A DNA stretch of 38,886 nt from an uncultured Prolixibacteraceae bacterium (GCA_913063265.1 CAJXZG010000049.1:1-38886), one strand, 5' to 3'; counted from the first letter of the stretch, positions 7,281 through 16,421 are shown. Translations and numbers: made by a program. Notes: generated by a model not told the origin, from the sequence alone.

Positions 7281-9989
7281 TTACATTAAAATGATTTTAC
7301 CAGAAGCCATTCTTTCGCCTGATTGAAGATCTTTAACGATGGCAATTGATAATCCTTTTTTTGTTATTTCGTGGCTTGAAATTATTGTATACTTATTCGT
7401 AATCCGTTCAGAATAAATTTGTTTACCCAACAAATCATAGATTTCCAACTCCATATGTTTTGAGTAAAGTTCAGGGGAATTGATGTGCACATAAACATTT
7501 TCAGAATCAAATCGAATCTGAGCTTTTTTATTGTTCTTATTTTCTATTTCCTGTGTTGAGGTTGTGGCACTTTTTTCAAGATAGACTGTAATGATTGGCT
7601 CTGTATTGGTACTGTCGATTTCGAAAGTTCCAAAAAGTTTTTCTCCATTAAGCTCTGTTGTAATTTCGTAACTTCCGTAATAACCTCTTACATCGGTTTC
7701 ACCATCGAAGTTTGTTGTTGTATTAACATCGGTATTAAAAAATCCTTCCATCATTTTAATCCACTTTTCACCATTTACTTTTGGCGTTCCATCGTAATTG
7801 AAAAGCGGGTAATCTAATTTTTTGCTTTCACTCATATCAGCAAAAGTCCAGTGCCAAAAACCTTCCACTTTTGGATGGCTGAAATACATTATCATCATGT
7901 ACTCGGTGATAAGCTCTCGTTCCTTGTCTGTATAAACGTATTTAGTTTGATCGTCCCTAATTTCAAACTCTGTTGCATGATAGGGCAAATTGTACTTTTC
8001 AAAATCGCACAAACGTTTATAGATTGTATCCGGTGTAATAATTCCATGTTTAATCCGTGATTGAAACCCAATACCTTCCACTGGTGCACCCAGGGCTATG
8101 TGATTATCAATTATTTTACGGTATTGCGCTGGTCTTTTTAGTGCCCAGGAAGAAATGGCAGAAATTATCTGGTAATCGTTTTCAAATAGTAAAACATCCT
8201 TTCTATTTCTTACCTCTCTTATGCTGTCTGCCAAATTAAACCAGTAGGCATGGGTGTCAAAATTTGGAAATAAATTGTTTACATCATTGTTAGCTATTGG
8301 TTCATTTGTTACATCCCAACATTTAACATCCCACCTGGGAATGGCATGTGTAAAATGTTTTCCCATTGAATTTAACAATATGTCACCTTTTTCTTTGTCC
8401 GTCAGAGAAGTGCTATTTAAAGTAAGCTTGTCCTCTGGTCTCATAAAATTTTCTCCTTCCCAGGTTAAAGCATGTCCTCTTACGTAAATATCATTTTCTA
8501 CAAACCAGGGCATGGTCTGGTTTGCCGCAATTTCTTCGGTTTGGGTATCCCGGTGTTTAGGTTTTAAGGCAATGTTAAAACCAGAGGCATTAAAATATTT
8601 CAGGAATGTTTCTTTGTAGATATGCGAATAAGGTGAGGTAACAAAACTTTTTCCTACAACAGCTCCCCATTTAAAATCGTGACGTTTTAGCTTTACTCTT
8701 ATATCTGCATTGCTTATTGTTTTTTCATCAGGGCCTTTAGCTTTAATATGAACATCACCTTTTCGGTGTTCTTCAATTCGTTGGATGGCCTCCTTTTTTA
8801 CATTTTCATATTTTCCCCAGTCCTGAAGATGTTCACTCATATTTTTATCAGCAACTTTATAAGCAAGTTCCAGGGCTTTTTCATGAATTCCCTTTAAACT
8901 GTCAAGATATTCATAAGGCTCTCCATTTTGTTTGTACAAACCTTGTTTCAATTGAGTCCCTTTTACTTCATCCATGTACTGGCATTTATTGTATCCAACA
9001 ACATAGGGCAAGGACATCATATCGGTTACACTTTTGCGATAGAACTCCACATAGTCTTCTGCATTTTTTGCCACCTGCCCCATTGTATTTGAGTATTCAT
9101 CGGTAGCATACGATGTAACATGATCAGCAATAAAAATTGGTTTTTTGTACTTTTTGTAAACCTCATCAAAAAACGAAATGGTCAGATAGTTTTTGGGTTG
9201 AATGGCAATCCCATCTACAAATGGTAAACATTCAAAAACTATACTTTCAGGAAAGTGATATTCGATATATCGATCTGAAAAAATGAGGTGATTTTTATCG
9301 TATTTCCTGATAAATTCGGTTGCCTTTGAATAAAGCTGTCGGGCAATAATTCTGATAAAATCTGCCTCAGGAGAATTTGGATTATTTGTTTTCCAGGTAC
9401 TCCATTCTTTTCCACCTGCTGAATTTTCGTCTAATGATTTATAAAACTTAATCCAACTTTTACCAAATTTTTCAATTTCCCACACGGGTACATCGATAAG
9501 GAAATAGCAGATTAGATTTGTATTATTTGCTTGTGGCTGGACAATATTTTTGATCTTGGTTTCGAGCGATGAAAGAAATTCGGAATCAAATACATCTTCA
9601 AACTTAAACTTGTCTTCTGCTAACCATGTTGAGGTTTCCAGCAGCTGTATCCCTTTTGAATAGGGAATTCTGTCCCACATCCACACCGGTCCCTGGTAAT
9701 CGCCTGAATTGAATCCCTTTGATTTCAAATCAGCAACAATTCCATCGTAGTTCATAGATTTATTCATGTGAGTATGGTTAATCCCTATTGCGCGAAAGGC
9801 ATTGCCCTCAGGTGTAACAAGAAAATGTTTATCCCCAATTTTTCCGAGTTTAAAAAATCCTGTACCTTCTTCAATTTTCAAATCTGTTCTTCCGTAAAAT
9901 CGATCGTAATTTTGTCCATTGAGTACAAGCCCTTTTGAGATAATCAGAAAAAACAGAATTAGCCGGCACTGATATTTTTTGCAGTTCAT
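7281..9989 (-). CDS. Secreted GH10 endo-beta-1,4-xylanase fused to an N-terminal barrel-like module, T9SS cargo
   Basis: 902 aa. Signal peptide at 1-25 (hydrophobic FFLIISKGLVL, then NGQ). Residues about 35-375 form a glycoside-hydrolase-like module opening with FFKLGKIGDKHFLVTPEGNAFRAIGIN, homologous over its length to the next gene. Residues about 425-775 are GH10: RGHALTWEG, acid/base Glu563 in WDVTNEPIA, nucleophile Glu674 in HATEFEI, and WHWTFADMS. The last 75 residues (LEIYDLLGKQIYS ... SGKIILM) are a T9SS sorting domain, so it is exported to the surface or medium. Likely substrate is xylan or a related plant or algal glycan. Probably co-transcribed with the gene 22 bp upstream. Confidence 0.9.
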   Translation of the reverse strand: MNCKKYQCRLILFFLIISKGLVLNGQNYDRFYGRTDLKIEEGTGFFKLGKIGDKHFLVTPEGNAFRAIGINHTHMNKSMNYDGIVADLKSKGFNSGDYQGPVWMWDRIPYSKGIQLLETSTWLAEDKFKFEDVFDSEFLSSLETKIKNIVQPQANNTNLICYFLIDVPVWEIEKFGKSWIKFYKSLDENSAGGKEWSTWKTNNPNSPEADFIRIIARQLYSKATEFIRKYDKNHLIFSDRYIEYHFPESIVFECLPFVDGIAIQPKNYLTISFFDEVYKKYKKPIFIADHVTSYATDEYSNTMGQVAKNAEDYVEFYRKSVTDMMSLPYVVGYNKCQYMDEVKGTQLKQGLYKQNGEPYEYLDSLKGIHEKALELAYKVADKNMSEHLQDWGKYENVKKEAIQRIEEHRKGDVHIKAKGPDEKTISNADIRVKLKRHDFKWGAVVGKSFVTSPYSHIYKETFLKYFNASGFNIALKPKHRDTQTEEIAANQTMPWFVENDIYVRGHALTWEGENFMRPEDKLTLNSTSLTDKEKGDILLNSMGKHFTHAIPRWDVKCWDVTNEPIANNDVNNLFPNFDTHAYWFNLADSIREVRNRKDVLLFENDYQIISAISSWALKRPAQYRKIIDNHIALGAPVEGIGFQSRIKHGIITPDTIYKRLCDFEKYNLPYHATEFEIRDDQTKYVYTDKERELITEYMMIMYFSHPKVEGFWHWTFADMSESKKLDYPLFNYDGTPKVNGEKWIKMMEGFFNTDVNTTTNFDGETDVRGYYGSYEITTELNGEKLFGTFEIDSTNTEPIITVYLEKSATTSTQEIENKNNKKAQIRFDSENVYVHINSPELYSKHMELEIYDLLGKQIYSERITNKYTIISSHEITKKGLSIAIVKDLQSGERMASGKIILM

Positions 9990-10011
9990 ATTGGTTTTTA
10001 ATTTATTGTGT

Positions 10012-11160
10012 TTAAAATCTTTCCTTCATCCGGTCTTCAATTTTTTTGTTGGTTTCTAGAATTATTCCCACATTTTCCTCATCCGGATGCTCATGTTCAT
10101 CCAGTAAACCCCTGCATCTTGCTTTGTTTCTTTGGTAGGCACCGCATAAATGAAATCCAATACATCCCGGGTTTTCGTAAAGTGCTTCAAGCTGATTTTT
10201 ATACCATGTTCCATCGGTTCGTTTATAGATGCCCTCTCCTTTTGTGATTCCCGAACCATCAGCAAGTAACACGGGTTTCCTCGTTTTTTTGAACCATTCA
10301 TCCAAATTTAAAGCCGGATTTCTGAAATCCTGGAAAGACAACACATCGACATAAGGTAAAGCTGCCTGAATCACTTCATCCGCAATTGGTGCATTGGCTT
10401 CGTATCTGTCGCCTAAAATTAAATGATTAGGATCGTATTTTCTTATGGCATCATGAATGGTTTTGTAATACTGTTCAGCCATTTTGGAAAGCTCTTTTTT
10501 GCCTTCTTCTGTCTCAAGTTTTTCAGGATCAAAAATTGGACCTCGCCATTCGTTTTGAGGGCGGTCATGTATCCAGGTTGGGCAGTCGCTAAAAAAATAT
10601 CCAATCAGGTTTGGATCATCTTTTACTTCGGCACAGTAAGAGCGGGCAACATAATCGCACCATTCGATCCATTCTTCACTAAAAAAATCGTAATGTACCG
10701 TATGTTTTTCCCACTGGTGCGATTCGTTAAAAGGCAACATTCTACAATAGGGCATGTCAAGCGCTTTTAATTCATCATTGGTAAACGAACGCGAATGTTG
10801 CCAGTGTCTAACCGTTACTTCCTGTTCCCAGCCCATGGTATTAAATCCCCACTTTTCGAGATTTGGTTTTACTGATTTTTTTAGCCATTCAACCGTACTC
10901 CCCTTATATTTTTCTTCCCAGATATGAATATTCTCAGGATATCGCAAACTGGCCGGATCGATATGATTTAAACCAATCGAGAAGAACGGCGAACCATCCG
11001 GTGAGATTAACCACCAATGATTATCAAGCTCACCCAAAGTAAAATAACCTTCTGTATTGAGTTGAGTAGTTTTTGTTTCGTTTTTGACAGAAATATTTCC
11101 TCCGGTAAATAATGCAACGAGAAAAATAAAAGGCAGATAGTTTTTATTGAATTTTGACAT
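10012..11160 (-). CDS. Exported glycoside-hydrolase-like protein (agarase-like barrel), paralogue of the xylanase N-module
   Basis: 382 aa with an N-terminal signal segment (LPFIFLVALFTGG). YFTLGELDNHWWLISPDGSPFFSIGLNH is the opening seen in GH50/agarase-like proteins. The segment IGYFFSDCPTW (Asp192) matches ICYFLIDVPVW (Asp166) of the next gene at the place where clan GH-A enzymes usually carry Asn-Glu; no Glu is present in either. C-terminal part KPVLLADGSG and CIGFHLCGAYQRNKARCRGLLD. Either a divergent hydrolase with different catalytic residues or a binding protein. It precedes the GH10 gene by 22 bp in one operon, downstream of a large regulator. Confidence 0.7.
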   Translation of the reverse strand: MSKFNKNYLPFIFLVALFTGGNISVKNETKTTQLNTEGYFTLGELDNHWWLISPDGSPFFSIGLNHIDPASLRYPENIHIWEEKYKGSTVEWLKKSVKPNLEKWGFNTMGWEQEVTVRHWQHSRSFTNDELKALDMPYCRMLPFNESHQWEKHTVHYDFFSEEWIEWCDYVARSYCAEVKDDPNLIGYFFSDCPTWIHDRPQNEWRGPIFDPEKLETEEGKKELSKMAEQYYKTIHDAIRKYDPNHLILGDRYEANAPIADEVIQAALPYVDVLSFQDFRNPALNLDEWFKKTRKPVLLADGSGITKGEGIYKRTDGTWYKNQLEALYENPGCIGFHLCGAYQRNKARCRGLLDEHEHPDEENVGIILETNKKIEDRMKERF

Positions 11161-11322
11161 GGTATCAGATGGCTAGTTTGGTTTAAAAGTAAAAGAAGAT
11201 TTCAAAAAATAACGTTTAAAAACTGATTATTTTTATCAAAAAGAGACGCTTTTTAATTTATTCTAAAAAATTATGTGTCATCTAACCCGGTTTGATTAAT
11301 TGCCAATTATTTACCGTCGAAG

Positions 11323-13446
11323 TTATACGGGTTCCAGGCCCATTGATAATACCAACTCTTTAATTCGTTGATGTTCGCGCTGATAATTTTTATTAAATTC
11401 TTTTAGAACATAATCATATTCTTCTGAACCCCGGATGGCATCAAACATCGGATTGTTTTCCAACTCAAGAATAAACCATAACTGACATCCTCCCAGTTCT
11501 GTAAGTTGTTTTAGAGTTTGCAATGACTTTTCTTTATTTCCCAGAGCCGACCAGGCCAAAGCCAATTCGAAATGAGTAATCTGATCAAGTGCAAATGTAA
11601 AGTTTTGTTCAATTTCTTTTTCGTACCTGTTAATTAACCCTTTTAAATGATATTCCCCTTTTTCTTTTTTCCCGGTTTTAATATAACTGTAACCAAAAGG
11701 ATAAATTAATCTTGAACCTCCATGAGATAACATATTCAGCCAATCGGGGTTTACATATTCCATAGAATCGAGATAAACACATGCCGTTTCGTAATCCCTG
11801 TTTCTCATACAATTTCGGGCTGCCAACATTAAGTACCCCGACTTGTTTCCAAGCTGATTTTGATCGCTTTTTTGTAAAAATACCTGTGCCGAATCGTAAT
11901 TCCCGTTTAATTCAGCAATTAGTGAATTGTGAAAAGAATTGGTCTTCAGTGGATTTGAAAAACGAATTAACCATTCCTCATTGGCATATTTTCTGGCCAG
12001 CTCAGGATATCCTAATCGCATATATATGTAATAAACCTGATGTACCATCCACCATGGTGTAGGAACATCCTCAGGCAAAACTTCAAGATACTTATAGAAT
12101 TGTTTTAATTTTTCTGAAGGATAAGAAATACTTTCTTCGGCAAAACTTTTTCGATATAAAAGATAGTTTTCAACAAAAACCGGCAAATGATGTTCCAAAT
12201 CACGTGCCTTGTCATCCATCCCTTTTAAACGATAATACTTCCACAAACCTCTTAAAGCTTTTGGATTTTTTGGGTCATAAAACAATGCTTTATCATAGTA
12301 CATTTTTGCTGAATCGAGATATGATGCTGCAAGTTCCAGATAAGGAGTATACCACAAATTACCGGCATAAATTAACGCAAGTGAGGCATAAGCTTCGGCA
12401 AAAGTTGAATCCAGTTTAATGGCTTCTTCCAAAAGCCGTATTCTTTGTAAAATATCATCACGGTTGGTCCCAGGTTTATTTGCCATATTCAAGGCCATAT
12501 AATATTTTTCAAGTGCTGTTTTGTTTTTGCTTAAAGACCTGGTTATTTGCTCCTTGTCCTCCTGACTAATTTTCCCTTTTACTTTACTTACCACATTCAG
12601 GGTTACTTTTTCATGAAGCCCGAAATCTTCTCCCACACTTTCCGTATTCAGGTAATCATCGTATATCTCGTTCCAAACTGATTCTTCTGTTTTCCCATCA
12701 ACCAAATCAAAACTAATTTTTATGTTATCCTCAGACAAAACAAATTCTGAAAATAAAACATACCTCACCTTTAGTTCTTTGGCAATTTTTCCAACACTTT
12801 TATCCTTGTAGAAATATTTTTCAAGCAAAGGATATGGGATTGTAGTGATATCCTCAATTCTCTCCAGTTCATGCACAATTTCTTTCAAAATCCATTTGGC
12901 GTTTTGATTAACTTTATCATTTTGATTTTCAAAGCTGAATGGCAGCACTACAAGGGTCTGTTCTGAAGGATTTGATTGATTCCATAAGCGTAGAAACCCG
13001 ATTGAAAAAACAACAATAATTACAATGGGAATAATATAAATCAGTGATTTTTTTGCTTTTAAAAGCAGGCGTTTTTTCTTTTCTCCTTTTTCGAGTATTT
13101 CTTTGGTACAAACTCCTTTTAGCACATCACCCGGTGTACAACCATAAGTTTGATGAAAAGCCCTGACAAAATATGGTACACTTCCAAAACCAACTTTAAA
13201 TGCAATTTCAGAAACCGTCCCGTCTTTTTTCACAAGAAGTTTTTTCGCCCTTTCCAATCGCGCCTCGCGAATAAATGTACTTACTGATTTTTTTATCACT
13301 GCTTTTACCTTGCGATGCAGTGTCGTACGACTCATACCCAACTCAGATGCCAACTCAGAGACACCAAAATTCTCATTGTGAAGATTGGCATCAATAATCT
13401 CATTCAAGCGTTTCATGAATTGTTGTTCAGCGGGCGAAGACTCCAT
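11323..13446 (-). CDS. Membrane-anchored AraC-type regulator with TolB-like and TPR region
   Basis: 707 aa. Residues about 5-110 are an AraC/XylS DNA-binding domain (VSELASELGMSRTTLHRKVKAV; VSEIAFKVGFGSVPYFVRAFHQTYGCTPGD). One transmembrane helix at about 132-152 (IYIIPIVIIVVFSIGFLRLW). Outside it a TolB-N/FlgO-like domain (TLVVLPFSFENQ ... YVLFSEFVLS) and tetratricopeptide repeats to about 680. This inverted one-component layout places DNA binding in the cytoplasm and protein-protein modules in the periplasm. The neighbouring xylanase operon, same strand, is the likely target. Small-RNA-like copy 1 ends 78 nt upstream of its start, so readthrough could also feed this gene. Confidence 0.85.
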   Translation of the reverse strand: MESSPAEQQFMKRLNEIIDANLHNENFGVSELASELGMSRTTLHRKVKAVIKKSVSTFIREARLERAKKLLVKKDGTVSEIAFKVGFGSVPYFVRAFHQTYGCTPGDVLKGVCTKEILEKGEKKKRLLLKAKKSLIYIIPIVIIVVFSIGFLRLWNQSNPSEQTLVVLPFSFENQNDKVNQNAKWILKEIVHELERIEDITTIPYPLLEKYFYKDKSVGKIAKELKVRYVLFSEFVLSEDNIKISFDLVDGKTEESVWNEIYDDYLNTESVGEDFGLHEKVTLNVVSKVKGKISQEDKEQITRSLSKNKTALEKYYMALNMANKPGTNRDDILQRIRLLEEAIKLDSTFAEAYASLALIYAGNLWYTPYLELAASYLDSAKMYYDKALFYDPKNPKALRGLWKYYRLKGMDDKARDLEHHLPVFVENYLLYRKSFAEESISYPSEKLKQFYKYLEVLPEDVPTPWWMVHQVYYIYMRLGYPELARKYANEEWLIRFSNPLKTNSFHNSLIAELNGNYDSAQVFLQKSDQNQLGNKSGYLMLAARNCMRNRDYETACVYLDSMEYVNPDWLNMLSHGGSRLIYPFGYSYIKTGKKEKGEYHLKGLINRYEKEIEQNFTFALDQITHFELALAWSALGNKEKSLQTLKQLTELGGCQLWFILELENNPMFDAIRGSEEYDYVLKEFNKNYQREHQRIKELVLSMGLEPV

Positions 13447-13523
13447 TAGATGCAGTTTAAAAAATTGATTTACCTGGATTTAACGTAAGTTTAAGAGGAA
13501 ATGTTTCAGGATTTATAAAATAT

Positions 13524-13621
13524 AAAAAAACCGCCCTGTCAACACAAAGCAGTTTTCAAACCAATTAAACCAAACCCCGCCTGCGTCGGGCAGGTATGAA
13601 AAAAATCTACTTGTACTTTTT
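13524..13621 (-). ncRNA. Predicted small RNA or attenuator leader, copy 1 (palindrome-interrupted)
   Basis: Minus strand. Begins about 7 nt after the ECF-like promoter at 13628-13658. It holds GTAGATTTTTTTCAT, an inserted palindrome (13575-13595), TTTGGTTTAATTGG, and ends in a 12-bp stem with GTTG loop (13528-13555) followed by a T-run. The unpaired segment is complementary to an ATGAAAAAAATCTAC start. Compared with copy 2 the CTAAACT side of the pairing region is separated from CAT by the insert. The AraC/TPR gene begins 78 nt downstream, so a leader role is possible. Confidence 0.6.
13575..13595. repeat. Palindromic insert in small RNA copy 1
   Basis: CCCGCCTGCGTCGGGCAGG, stem CCTGC/GCAGG, placed exactly between the AAACCAAAC tract and ATG of the plus strand. 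The same unit occupies the same place in copy 3 (16523-16544) and is absent from copies 2, 4 and 5. Confidence 0.8.
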
Positions 13622-13627
13622 TTATTG

Positions 13628-13658
13628 ATAAGGGGAAAAGGTATTCAAAAACCCTAAT
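13628..13658 (-). promoter_or_regulatory. ECF-type promoter P1
   Basis: ATTAGGGTTTT, 15-nt spacer, CTTAT on the minus strand. Same 31-bp geometry as seven other sites in 13.6-23.7 kb. Drives predicted small RNA copy 1. Confidence 0.65.
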
Positions 13659-13740
13659 TCTATTTAATTTTTCCATCAGTTTTCGATTAAGATGTACGAA
13701 ACAAACTTTAGAAACTTTCAATATTCCAGATTATTGCATA

Positions 13741-13772
13741 AAAAATACCGGCATTTATATACCGATATTTTT
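13741..13772 (-). terminator. Terminator of the 13799-14335 DUF4136 gene
   Basis: On the minus strand AATATCGG ... CCGGTATT stem followed by TTTTT, about 25 nt after the stop codon. Confidence 0.7.
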
Positions 13773-13798
13773 TCAGTTTTTCGAAGTCTATCTAATTC

Positions 13799-14335
13799 TT
13801 ACTTGTCTATTTCCTTAAATAACTTTTTTAACGATTTTCTAATGTTTTGTTCGGCACCTTTATCATTTTTTACTACAATTCCTTCACCAATTGCCATACA
13901 CTCCAATGTTTTATCAGATGCTTTAATAAAATCAAAAGTTATGGTTCCTTCTTTGTATTCCGAAATAACAACTTCTTCTTGTTCATATTCATAATCTCTG
14001 TTACTCATATAAATGGTTCCTGAACCTTCGTGAGTTTGTTCTTTATCTTCTAAATATATCCCGACATTAATTAATAATTCCGGATCATTCTGTACACGGG
14101 TTAATCCATAATCCTGGAGTTGAACCATTAATTCAGATCTTAGCAGCATAAGTCTTTCACTTAACTCCTCATAAGCTGTTGTATCTATATCCAGTTTATA
14201 TAAATTATAGGTACTGTATTTTGAGAGTGAAAAATCAGCTTCCTTGTTTACATTGACGATTTTAAATGTAGAACATGAAACATTCAGTAAGAAAAAACTA
14301 ACGATTAAAATCAGGATTACTTTAAATTTTTTCAT
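13799..14335 (-). CDS. DUF4136-like lipoprotein (first of three)
   Basis: 178 aa. MKKFKVILILIVSFFLLNVSC is a lipoprotein signal with Cys21 as lipid anchor. The mature part starts like other DUF4136 proteins (FKIVNVNKEADFSLSKYSTYNLYKL; compare VDFTQYKTIEYLGW in the 20314-20868 gene). Envelope localisation is clear; molecular function of the family is unknown. Its translation start, CCTATGAAAAAAT, is complementary to the unpaired segment of small RNA copy 4 over 13 nt. Copy 2 terminates about 165 nt upstream on the same strand. Confidence 0.78.
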   Translation of the reverse strand: MKKFKVILILIVSFFLLNVSCSTFKIVNVNKEADFSLSKYSTYNLYKLDIDTTAYEELSERLMLLRSELMVQLQDYGLTRVQNDPELLINVGIYLEDKEQTHEGSGTIYMSNRDYEYEQEEVVISEYKEGTITFDFIKASDKTLECMAIGEGIVVKNDKGAEQNIRKSLKKLFKEIDK

Positions 14336-14501
14336 AGGTGTATTTTTTGATTTTCTAATGAATACTCATCTAAGTAACATTTTGTATTAAAGTTATGAGT
14401 TAACTTTTTACAATCAAAATAATTATATCAAACTTTTATATCATCACCAGTTTCCAACCATATAATTCTTATCAACCGGATGGAAGAAATCATTTCAGGA
14501 C

Positions 14502-14581
14502 AAAAAAAACCGCCCTGTCAACACAAGGCGGTTTCAAAACTAATTAAACTAAACTATGAAAAAAATCTACTTGAATTTCTT
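14502..14581 (-). ncRNA. Predicted small RNA or attenuator leader, copy 2 (best-formed copy)
   Basis: Minus strand, about 80 nt, from the promoter at 14588-14618. Contains CAAGTAGATTTTTTTCATAG and TTTAGTTTAATTAG, complementary to a start region CTAAACTATGAAAAAAATCT. Ends in a perfect 12-bp stem AAACCGCCTTGT/ACAGGGCGGTTT (one G-U) with loop GTTG (14507-14534) and eight U. No open reading frame on this strand. The DUF4136 gene lies 165 nt further on. Confidence 0.68.
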
Positions 14582-14587
14582 TTAATT

Positions 14588-14618
14588 ATAAGGGCAGAAC
14601 AGATAAAAAAACCCTAAT
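14588..14618 (-). promoter_or_regulatory. ECF-type promoter P2
   Basis: ATTAGGGTTTT, 15 nt, CTTAT; drives predicted small RNA copy 2. The oppositely oriented CDF gene starts 158 bp away. Confidence 0.66.
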
Positions 14619-14775
14619 GAAATTCAATAAAAATTAATCTATTTTTTCTCTCAACAATTAATGTCCTGTTAATCAGGTGCTTAGATTCTGCTTTTTACAA
14701 GAAAAATATATTACTTGATTGTGAATCATAAGAATTATACTTTTATACTGTATGCACTAATAAATTATTTATACA

Positions 14776-15690
14776 ATGAAAAAAGAGCAAACAGCCTATT
14801 TAATTTCAATTGCCGCAGGTCTGTTTATGGCAATTTTAGGATTTACTTTTTCATACATTTCAAATTCTCAATCGATTTATTTAGATGGAATGTTTTCGTT
14901 AATAAATATGGCAATGGCTACAATTACTTTGATTCTGTCAAAAAAAGTAATAAGCTACAAAAGCGAAAAATTTCAGTTTGGAATTAGTCAGGCTGAACCC
15001 ATTTTAAATGTAATAAAAGCACTCCTCTTTTTTAGTATAATGATGTTCTCCTTATTTATGGCTATAAATGCACTTTTGGATGGTGGAAGAGAAATGAAAT
15101 TTGATTCAGGAATAATTTATGCTTTGATTGCGACAGTGGGTTGTCTTTTTGCTGCTTTTCTAATTTCAATTGTTGAAAAATATAACAATTCACCTTTGTT
15201 GGCTGTAGAGAAAAAGGGCTGGTTAATTGATGGTGTACTAAGCGGTGCGGTGCTTATAGTATTTGGGATTGGGTACCTGATAAGAAATACTGAGTTTTCA
15301 ATTTATTCAAGTTATATAGATCCGATAATGATTATTATCCTGATTGTTTTGGTACTGCCGATTCCACTAAAAATATTCAATGAAAACTTTTTCGATTTAT
15401 TATTTTCTGCACCACCAAAAGAAATAATATCGATTATAGAAGGACATATCAATTCGGAACTAAAATCAGCAAAAATGAAAGATTACTATTTTCGGATGGC
15501 AAAAATAGGCCGGTTTTATTCCATTCATATCAGTATATTACAACTAAACAGTAAAAGTTTAACATCAAAAGAACTCGATAATCTTCGTTCAAACTTAAAT
15601 ACTGTTATCAATAAGGATTTGCCAAATTCGATTCTTACTATTGAAACGACAGTTGACGAATCAATTTTTCGGCAAATAAATGAACAATAA
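14776..15690 (+). CDS. Cation diffusion facilitator (CDF) family transporter, atypical metal site
   Basis: 304 aa. Six hydrophobic helices in the first 200 residues and a cytoplasmic C-terminal domain (KEIISIIEGHINSEL ... TIETTVDESIF), the CDF plan. CDF exporters normally use D-x3-D in helix 2 and H-x3-D in helix 5. Here helix 2 reads YLDGMFSLIN (Asp37 kept, the residue four later is Ser) and helix 5 reads GWLIDGVLSG, with no His. The substrate may therefore differ from zinc. It is the only plus-strand gene between 7 and 22 kb and is not tied to the ECF promoters. The start ATACAATGAAAAAAGAGC carries nine bases of the small RNA target motif. Confidence 0.82.
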   Translation: MKKEQTAYLISIAAGLFMAILGFTFSYISNSQSIYLDGMFSLINMAMATITLILSKKVISYKSEKFQFGISQAEPILNVIKALLFFSIMMFSLFMAINALLDGGREMKFDSGIIYALIATVGCLFAAFLISIVEKYNNSPLLAVEKKGWLIDGVLSGAVLIVFGIGYLIRNTEFSIYSSYIDPIMIIILIVLVLPIPLKIFNENFFDLLFSAPPKEIISIIEGHINSELKSAKMKDYYFRMAKIGRFYSIHISILQLNSKSLTSKELDNLRSNLNTVINKDLPNSILTIETTVDESIFRQINEQ

Positions 15691-15692
15691 AA

Positions 15693-15718
15693 AAGGTTGT
15701 CTGCAAACAAACAACCTT
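15693..15718. terminator. Terminator between convergent CDF and DUF4251 genes
   Basis: AAGGTTGT / ACAACCTT stem, 10-nt loop, right after the CDF stop. A-run on one side and T-rich sequence on the other; may serve both directions. Confidence 0.6.
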
Positions 15719-15743
15719 CTGAACTATAGGGTATTTTGATTTT

Positions 15744-16310
15744 TTAATGGGTGGTTGTTCCCTTAAAAGTCCGGCTGCCTGCTGAAGAAACAATTTTCCC
15801 TTCCCAGGTTAATCTGCCTCCGTCAACAGTAGAAACTGTAGCAGATGCATTGCCGTTTGGGTTGACCGAGAAGTTGATTGTTGCATGACCAACTGCACTT
15901 CCGGAAACCGATAAAATCATAGTTATTCCCGAACTTGCTTTACGGCCTTGTTTAACTTCATATTTTGATACTTTCCCCTCAAGCGTAATTCCGCCAACTC
16001 CGTTTAATCCCATTTCATCAGTTACACCAAGTTGAATCACTGCATTATCTCCCGACAAACTAACAAAATTGATACCTGCATCAACAAATCCCGAATTTCC
16101 GTATCTGTCTCTTAAACGATCTGCTTCAAGCACCCAGTTTCTCGATTCCAAAATCTCTTTCATTACAGCTGCATTCGCTTCCGCTTCTTTTTCTCTTAAT
16201 TCTTTTCTCTCTGTTCGGGATAGTTTTTTTGTTTCGGTATCACTTGTTCCTGCAAAAGAGGAAAAACCAATAATCACTGCTATAAATATTGCTATTACTT
16301 TTCTTTTCAT
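15744..16310 (-). CDS. DUF4251 domain periplasmic protein
   Basis: 188 aa. Signal peptide MKRKVIAIFIAVIIGFSSFAG, a charged segment SRTERKELREKEAEANAAVMKEILESRNWVLEADRL typical of DUF4251, then a beta-rich domain ending LTWEGKIVSSAGSRTFKGTT. Function unknown; envelope protein. An ECF-type promoter lies about 40 bp upstream (16348-16378) with a clean leader, so this gene is a direct candidate member of the sigma regulon. Confidence 0.88.
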   Translation of the reverse strand: MKRKVIAIFIAVIIGFSSFAGTSDTETKKLSRTERKELREKEAEANAAVMKEILESRNWVLEADRLRDRYGNSGFVDAGINFVSLSGDNAVIQLGVTDEMGLNGVGGITLEGKVSKYEVKQGRKASSGITMILSVSGSAVGHATINFSVNPNGNASATVSTVDGGRLTWEGKIVSSAGSRTFKGTTTH

Positions 16311-16347
16311 TTTTATATCGTTTTTTTAATATTTCTATTACACTTTA

Positions 16348-16378
16348 ATAAGGGTGTTTTAACCTCAAAAACCCTAAT
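16348..16378 (-). promoter_or_regulatory. ECF-type promoter of the DUF4251 gene
   Basis: ATTAGGGTTTT, 15 nt, CCCTTAT on the minus strand; CTTAT is 37 nt from the DUF4251 ATG. It follows small RNA copy 3, which shows that copy 3 is not needed as a leader for this gene. Confidence 0.7.
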
Positions 16379-16421
16379 GGAAATTTACTTTTTGATTGGC
16401 TTTTTGATCTCTAAAAACAAG

